64,000 nucleotides of DNA from Lentzea waywayandensis (GTDB taxonomy: Bacteria > Actinomycetota > Actinomycetes > Mycobacteriales > Pseudonocardiaceae): the NCBI RefSeq assembly GCF_900115955.1, contig NZ_FOYL01000002.1, positions 992,001 to 1,056,000 of the forward strand, read 5' to 3'. Below the pieces are notes generated by a model. That model saw only the letters and a program-made list of their open reading frames with translations. It searched no databases and was not told the origin of the DNA. Position numbers and translations under genes: made by a program. Below, one piece after another: positions 60,275 to 64,000 of this stretch. Numbering within the stretch: the stretch's first letter is position 1; every line of letters begins with the position of its first letter.

Positions 60275-62536
60275 TCAACCGGTCGTGCAGGTGCTTCCGT
60301 TGAGGGTGAACGAGGACGGCGCGGGGTTCGACCCGCCGTACGTGCCGTTGAACCCGATGCCCACCGACGCGTTCGGCGCCAGCGAGCGGTTCCAGCTCAG
60401 GTTCGTCGCGGTGACGGCGGCGCCCGACTGGGCGAACGTCGCACCCCAGCCCGGGAGTGTGACCTTCTGGCCGTTGGCGTAGCTGAAGGCCAGCGTCCAG
60501 CCGTCGACCGTCGAGGTGCCCGTGTTGGTGATGGTGACGCTGGCGGTGAAACCGTTGCCACCGCCCCAGTTCTGGCCGGAGTACCCGACCTTGCAGGCAC
60601 CGGTGCCACCGCCCGCGCCGGTCGTCGCCGACACGATGCCGGAAGTCGCCGACATGTTGCCGGCGGCGTCCTTCGCCCGCACCTGGTAGCGGTAGGTGGT
60701 CGACGGGGTGAGGCCGGAGTCCGCGTAGGTGGTGGTCGCCGTCGAGCCGACCGCCGCGAACGAGCCACTGCCCACGGCACGCAGCACGTCGTAGCCGGTG
60801 ACGCCGACGTTGTCGGTCGAGGCCGTCCAGTTCAGCGTGAGGCCGGTGGACGTGACCGCCGAAGCCGCCGGAGTGCCCGGCGTGGACGGCGGCTGGGTGT
60901 CGCCGGGATTGCCACCGCCGTAGATCGTCGCCTCCTTCGACGTCTGCCGGACGCCGTTGGCGCCGTTGAGGAACCGTTCGCCCCAGGAGGTGAGGCTCGC
61001 CGGGTTGAAGGAGTTGGTCATGTCGAGGTAACCGACGTCGCTGCTGTTGCCGCTCCACGACCAGCCCAGGTAACCGAGGCCGCGCGACTGCGCCTGCGCC
61101 ATGATCGTGGCCTCGTCCGGGTCACCGTCGCTGTGGTTGTGCCCGAACTCCCCCACCACCAGTGGCAGGCCGGCGGTCCGGAACGCGTCGAAGTAGGCGT
61201 TGATCTCGGCCGCGGTGTCGTAGACGCCGTACATGTGGATGGAGAACACGGTGTTGCGCAACGGATCGGCGTTGAACACCGACGCCGCGTTGTCGCGCAT
61301 GATGTTCCCCCAGTCCTGGCCCCACATCGGCGCGTCGGCCATGATCAGGTGCTGCAACCCCGCACCGCGCAGCCTGCTGATCGCGCTGCTCGTGGCGCTG
61401 GCCCACGTCGCGCTCACCGAGGCGTTGTTGCCGAACGGCTCGTTGCCCAGGTTGACGACGACGTAGTTCTCCTGCCCCTTCAAAGCGTCGGCCACGCCGA
61501 TCCAGTAGGTCGCCGCCTGGTCCAGGCTCGCGGCGCCGCTCTGCTCGCCGAACCCGGTGGTGTCGTGCACCTCCAGCACGCAGATCAGCTTGTTCTGCTT
61601 GCACAGCGAGATGACGCTCGAGACCTCCGCCGCCGGAGTAGGTCCCCACCGCTGCCCGCTGCCCAGCACGACCCGCACCGTGTTGGTGCCGAAGGACTTC
61701 ATGTCCGCGAACGCCCTGGTCTGGCTCTGGTACCAGACGTGCGCGTGGTTCACGCCGCGCATGACGAACGTGGCGCCGTTGCCCTCGACGACCCGCGTGC
61801 CCTCGACGTGCAGGCCGATCGCCGCCGGTTGTGGCCGCAGGGCCGCCACCAGCGCCGGGTACCAGCGGCTCTCGATCTTCTGGATGCCGGTGGTGGTGTT
61901 GGGGTGGACGCCGTCGGTGGTGTCGGCGGCGGTGCTGAACCCGGTCCACTGGTCCACCACCGTGATCGGTGACGCCGTCGTGCTGTTCGCCTGGGCCCAG
62001 CCCGGAATCGCGGCGTTCAGGTCGGCCACCCGCTGCCCGCACGCGGAGCAGTTCGACGGGTTCATCGGGATGATCTGCGCGACGATGAGCTTGATCGCGG
62101 GGTTGCTCGCCCGCATCTGGCCGAGCAACGCGGTGTAGGCGTTGAGGATCGTGCTCGCGGGGATGTTGCTCCAGACGTCGTTGGTGCCGAGGTGCATGAG
62201 CACGACATCCGGCCGCGCCGTGGAGAGCCAGCCTGGTAGCTGGTTGTCCCGCACGATGTTCGTGGCGAGGAACCCGCCGTGGCCTTCGTTCTCACCGTCG
62301 TAGGTGAACCCGCAGCCCGGCGCCGGCAGCGAACCGACGAAGTCGACGTCGGTGTACCCGGTGTCCTGCAGGTGTTTCCACAGCAGCGCCCGCCAGCACC
62401 CCGGGGAGCCGGTGATGGAGTCACCGAGCGCCATCACGCGCGCGGGTGCGGCGGCGTTCACCGCGGTGGGAGCGATGACGACACAGGCCGCCAGCAGCAG
62501 CCCGGTCACCACCGCTCGGAGAAATCGCAAGGTCAC
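60275..62536 (-). CDS. Secreted SGNH esterase-GH5 mannanase-Fn3-CBM2 fusion
   Basis: A 753-residue exported multidomain enzyme with a Sec signal (cut near VNAAA, ~29). The SGNH esterase domain (~31-235) has ALGDSITG (Ser40), LGTNDVW and DGVHPNT (Asp208, His211), like CE3 acetylesterases. The GH5 domain (~240-550) begins GLHVEGTRVV and has VNLGNEPFG (acid/base Glu366) and VVGEFGH (nucleophile Glu463), close to Streptomyces GH5_8 beta-mannanases. Fn3 (~555-640) and a CBM2 (~652-753, Cys-bounded) follow. It would deacetylate and cut mannan in one polypeptide. GTG 62536 has GGAGGT. Confidence 0.9.
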   Translation of the reverse strand: MTLRFLRAVVTGLLLAACVVIAPTAVNAAAPARVMALGDSITGSPGCWRALLWKHLQDTGYTDVDFVGSLPAPGCGFTYDGENEGHGGFLATNIVRDNQLPGWLSTARPDVVLMHLGTNDVWSNIPASTILNAYTALLGQMRASNPAIKLIVAQIIPMNPSNCSACGQRVADLNAAIPGWAQANSTTASPITVVDQWTGFSTAADTTDGVHPNTTTGIQKIESRWYPALVAALRPQPAAIGLHVEGTRVVEGNGATFVMRGVNHAHVWYQSQTRAFADMKSFGTNTVRVVLGSGQRWGPTPAAEVSSVISLCKQNKLICVLEVHDTTGFGEQSGAASLDQAATYWIGVADALKGQENYVVVNLGNEPFGNNASVSATWASATSSAISRLRGAGLQHLIMADAPMWGQDWGNIMRDNAASVFNADPLRNTVFSIHMYGVYDTAAEINAYFDAFRTAGLPLVVGEFGHNHSDGDPDEATIMAQAQSRGLGYLGWSWSGNSSDVGYLDMTNSFNPASLTSWGERFLNGANGVRQTSKEATIYGGGNPGDTQPPSTPGTPAASAVTSTGLTLNWTASTDNVGVTGYDVLRAVGSGSFAAVGSTATTTYADSGLTPSTTYRYQVRAKDAAGNMSATSGIVSATTGAGGGTGACKVGYSGQNWGGGNGFTASVTITNTGTSTVDGWTLAFSYANGQKVTLPGWGATFAQSGAAVTATNLSWNRSLAPNASVGIGFNGTYGGSNPAPSSFTLNGSTCTTG

Positions 62537-62571
62537 GACGACCTCCAGGGAAATGTTCGGTTGATCTCGGG

Positions 62572-62597
62572 GAATTCTGGGAGCGCTCCCAGAATTC
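62572..62597. promoter_or_regulatory. 26-bp perfect palindrome with CebR/CelR-type operator core
   Basis: The centre TGGGAGCGCTCCCA (62578-62591) is the sequence known as the binding site of CebR in Streptomyces and CelR in Thermobifida. It is extended on both sides by EcoRI-like GAATTC arms, making 26 perfectly palindromic bases. It covers the predicted start of the mannanase transcript. The regulator gene is not in the window. Confidence 0.85.
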
Positions 62598-62758
62598 GGA
62601 CCCTAGCCAGCCGATCACCCCGAGACACCGCCGAGTGGCCCACCGGCGGAGCCTGTCCACTGCGGACATCCGGCTGACCTCGGGTTTGTCCGGCCGGACG
62701 GCCCCTGTCAGACCGTCGAACGCATTCGTCGAATCGACCGCGAACATTCGCCGGGCCG

Positions 62759-62800
62759 TTGACGGCCCCAGTTCGCGGCTAGATCATGGCAGCGCTCACA
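62759..62800 (+). promoter_or_regulatory. Promoter and operator-like site of GH27 gene
   Basis: TTGACG (62759-62764), then GATCAT 17 bases later (weak -10), followed by TGGCAGCGCTCACA (62787-62800), a degenerate relative of TGGGAGCGCTCCCA with an intact AGCGCT centre. Confidence 0.4.
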
Positions 62801-62862
62801 TCACGTCGGATTTCCCTTTCCCTGAATCCCCCTGCCAAGCGGAAAGCGAGTCACAAAAGCGG

Positions 62863-64000
62863 ATGTTAACGCTCACACGCCTGCTTGTTCTGATAGTCGC
62901 CTTGAGCACCGTCACCGGGATCGGCGGTGCGCCGGCGTCTGCCGGGCCCGCGATCTCCGCGAACCAGGTCCGGGTGCCCGCGGCGCCGATGGGCTGGGCC
63001 TCGTGGAACACGTTCTTCGAGAACATCGACCACAACGTGATCAAGGCGCAGGCCGACGCCCTGGTGTCGTCCGGGCTCGCGGCCGCCGGCTACCGGTACG
63101 TCAACATCGACTCGGGCTGGTGGAAGGGGACCCGCGACAGCGCGGGCGACATCACCGTGGACGAGGCCCAGTGGCCCGGCGGCATGAAGGCGATCGCCGA
63201 CTACATCCACGGCAAGGGGCTCAAGGCGGGGATCTACACCGACGCGGGCAAGAACGGCTGCGGCTACTACTTCCCCACCCCCGGTCCACCGCACGCCGGC
63301 ACCGGCAGCGAGGGGCACTACGAGCAGGACATGCTGCGGTTCTCCCGCTGGGGCTTCGACTACGTCAAGGTCGACTGGTGCGGCGCCGACGTCGAGAAGC
63401 TCGACGCGCCCGGCACCTACCGGGCGCTCAGCGACGCCGCGGCCAAGGCGAGCGCCACCACCGGACGTGAGCTGGTGCTGTCGATCTGCGAGTGGGGCAA
63501 GAACGACCCGTGGAACTGGGCGCCGGGCATGGCGCCGTTGTGGCGCACCGGAACGGACATCATCTTCGCGCACGAGACGCCGTCGATCGGCATGGTCCAC
63601 GAGAACTTCGACAAGAACCAGCGGCCGACCGCGCAGCACACCGGCTACTACAACGACCCGGACATGATGATGATCGGCATGCCCGGCCTGTCCGCCGCGG
63701 CGAGCCGGGTGCACATGAGCCTGTGGGCGGTCGGCGGTTCGCCGATGCTGCTCGGCAACGACCTGGCGAGGATGGACGACAACGCGCTGTCCGTGCTGAC
63801 CAACCGCGACGTGCTCGCCGTGGGCCAGGACCCGCGCGGCCTGCCCGCCGTGGAGGTCGCGGAGGACGTCCGCGACCAGCAGGTCTACGCGAAGGTGTTG
63901 TCCGGCACCGGACGCAGGGCCGTGGCCCTGCTCAACCGGACGTCCTCGGCGGCCACGATGACGGTCAGGCTGGCCGATCTCGGTCTGGCCGGCCGGATGG
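62863..64000 (+). CDS. Secreted GH27 alpha-galactosidase (cut by window edge)
   Basis: 379 residues are visible. A Sec signal (residues 1-27, ending PASA) is followed by a GH27 barrel with MGWASWNTFF, nucleophile in YVKVDWCG (Asp171), the ICEWGKNDPW segment and acid/base in YYNDPDMMMIG (Asp267). The C-terminal domains continue beyond base 64000. It would remove alpha-1,6-galactose from galactomannan and so help the divergent mannanase. ATG 62863 overlaps an operator-like TGTTAACGCTCACA (62864-62877), so a bound repressor could also sit on the start codon. Confidence 0.92.
   Translation, partial: MLTLTRLLVLIVALSTVTGIGGAPASAGPAISANQVRVPAAPMGWASWNTFFENIDHNVIKAQADALVSSGLAAAGYRYVNIDSGWWKGTRDSAGDITVDEAQWPGGMKAIADYIHGKGLKAGIYTDAGKNGCGYYFPTPGPPHAGTGSEGHYEQDMLRFSRWGFDYVKVDWCGADVEKLDAPGTYRALSDAAAKASATTGRELVLSICEWGKNDPWNWAPGMAPLWRTGTDIIFAHETPSIGMVHENFDKNQRPTAQHTGYYNDPDMMMIGMPGLSAAASRVHMSLWAVGGSPMLLGNDLARMDDNALSVLTNRDVLAVGQDPRGLPAVEVAEDVRDQQVYAKVLSGTGRRAVALLNRTSSAATMTVRLADLGLAGRM

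Larger units (their letters stand above)
62537..62862. other. Intergenic region between mannanase and alpha-galactosidase genes
   Basis: 326 bases without a gene. It holds the 26-bp palindrome at 62572-62597, a TAGGGT -10-like box for the mannanase (62605-62600), a GTCCACTGCGGAC motif (62655-62667), and a promoter plus operator-like site for the GH27 gene (62759-62800). Confidence 0.8.

Noticed and set aside
1-64000. tRNA, rRNA, riboswitch, insertion sequence or prophage
   Set aside because: No cloverleaf, rRNA-like segment, transposase, integrase or phage structural gene was recognised by reading; a covariance-model scan would be needed to exclude small RNAs fully.

Overview
The window is high-GC DNA with strong third-position G/C bias, frequent GTG starts, GTGA/ATGA stop-start overlaps and Tat or lipoprotein exporters. 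It looks like a filamentous actinomycete; a Pseudonocardiales genome (Lentzea/Saccharothrix type) is my inference from overall character only. No rRNA, tRNA, CRISPR array, insertion sequence or prophage was seen. Both ends cut a gene: a GH42 beta-galactosidase at base 1 and a GH27 alpha-galactosidase at base 64000.

Most of the window is a plant-polysaccharide utilisation island built from four modules. (1) About 1-14.6 kb: an ABC importer with GH31, GH42, GH3, a CE7 acetylesterase and a secreted GH12 endoglucanase. Together these could strip galactose, xylose, acetyl and glucose from xyloglucan. Three closely related LacI repressors and several TCGAAGCGCTTCGA-like operators accompany them. 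(2) About 18.2-27.3 kb: a xylan module with secreted GH10, GH43, a CUT1 importer, a divergent leaderless LacI gene and a GH3 beta-xylosidase. It resembles the bxl loci of Streptomyces. (3) About 32.4-44.3 kb: an L-rhamnose operon (LacI regulator, importer, mutarotase, isomerase, aldolase-dehydrogenase fusion, kinase) plus an SGNH esterase. A GH78 alpha-L-rhamnosidase at 57-60 kb carries the same operator at the same distance from its promoter. (4) About 60.3-64 kb: a secreted SGNH-esterase/GH5 mannanase/Fn3/CBM2 fusion divergent from a GH27 alpha-galactosidase, fitting acetylated galactomannan, with a 26-bp perfect palindrome containing the CebR/CelR-type core TGGGAGCGCTCCCA.

Between the modules lie accessory genes: a lipoprotein that joins a degenerate nuclease-like fold to a CBM2, a DUF1996 secreted protein, an orphan pair of roadblock proteins, TerC, a TetR/CocE-hydrolase pair and a Ser/Thr kinase.

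The region 44.3-56.9 kb has a different character. It holds gene remnants, two small envelope proteins, an XRE-NB-ARC-TPR protein, tiny membrane ORFs, and a block with a TIR-NB-ARC-TPR protein, a receptor kinase (PASTA plus NPCBM-like ectodomain) coupled to an FHA-FHA-ABC exporter of the Rv1747 type, and two paralogous proteins of a family I do not recognise placed on either side. This block is the best candidate in the window for an undescribed signalling or defence system.
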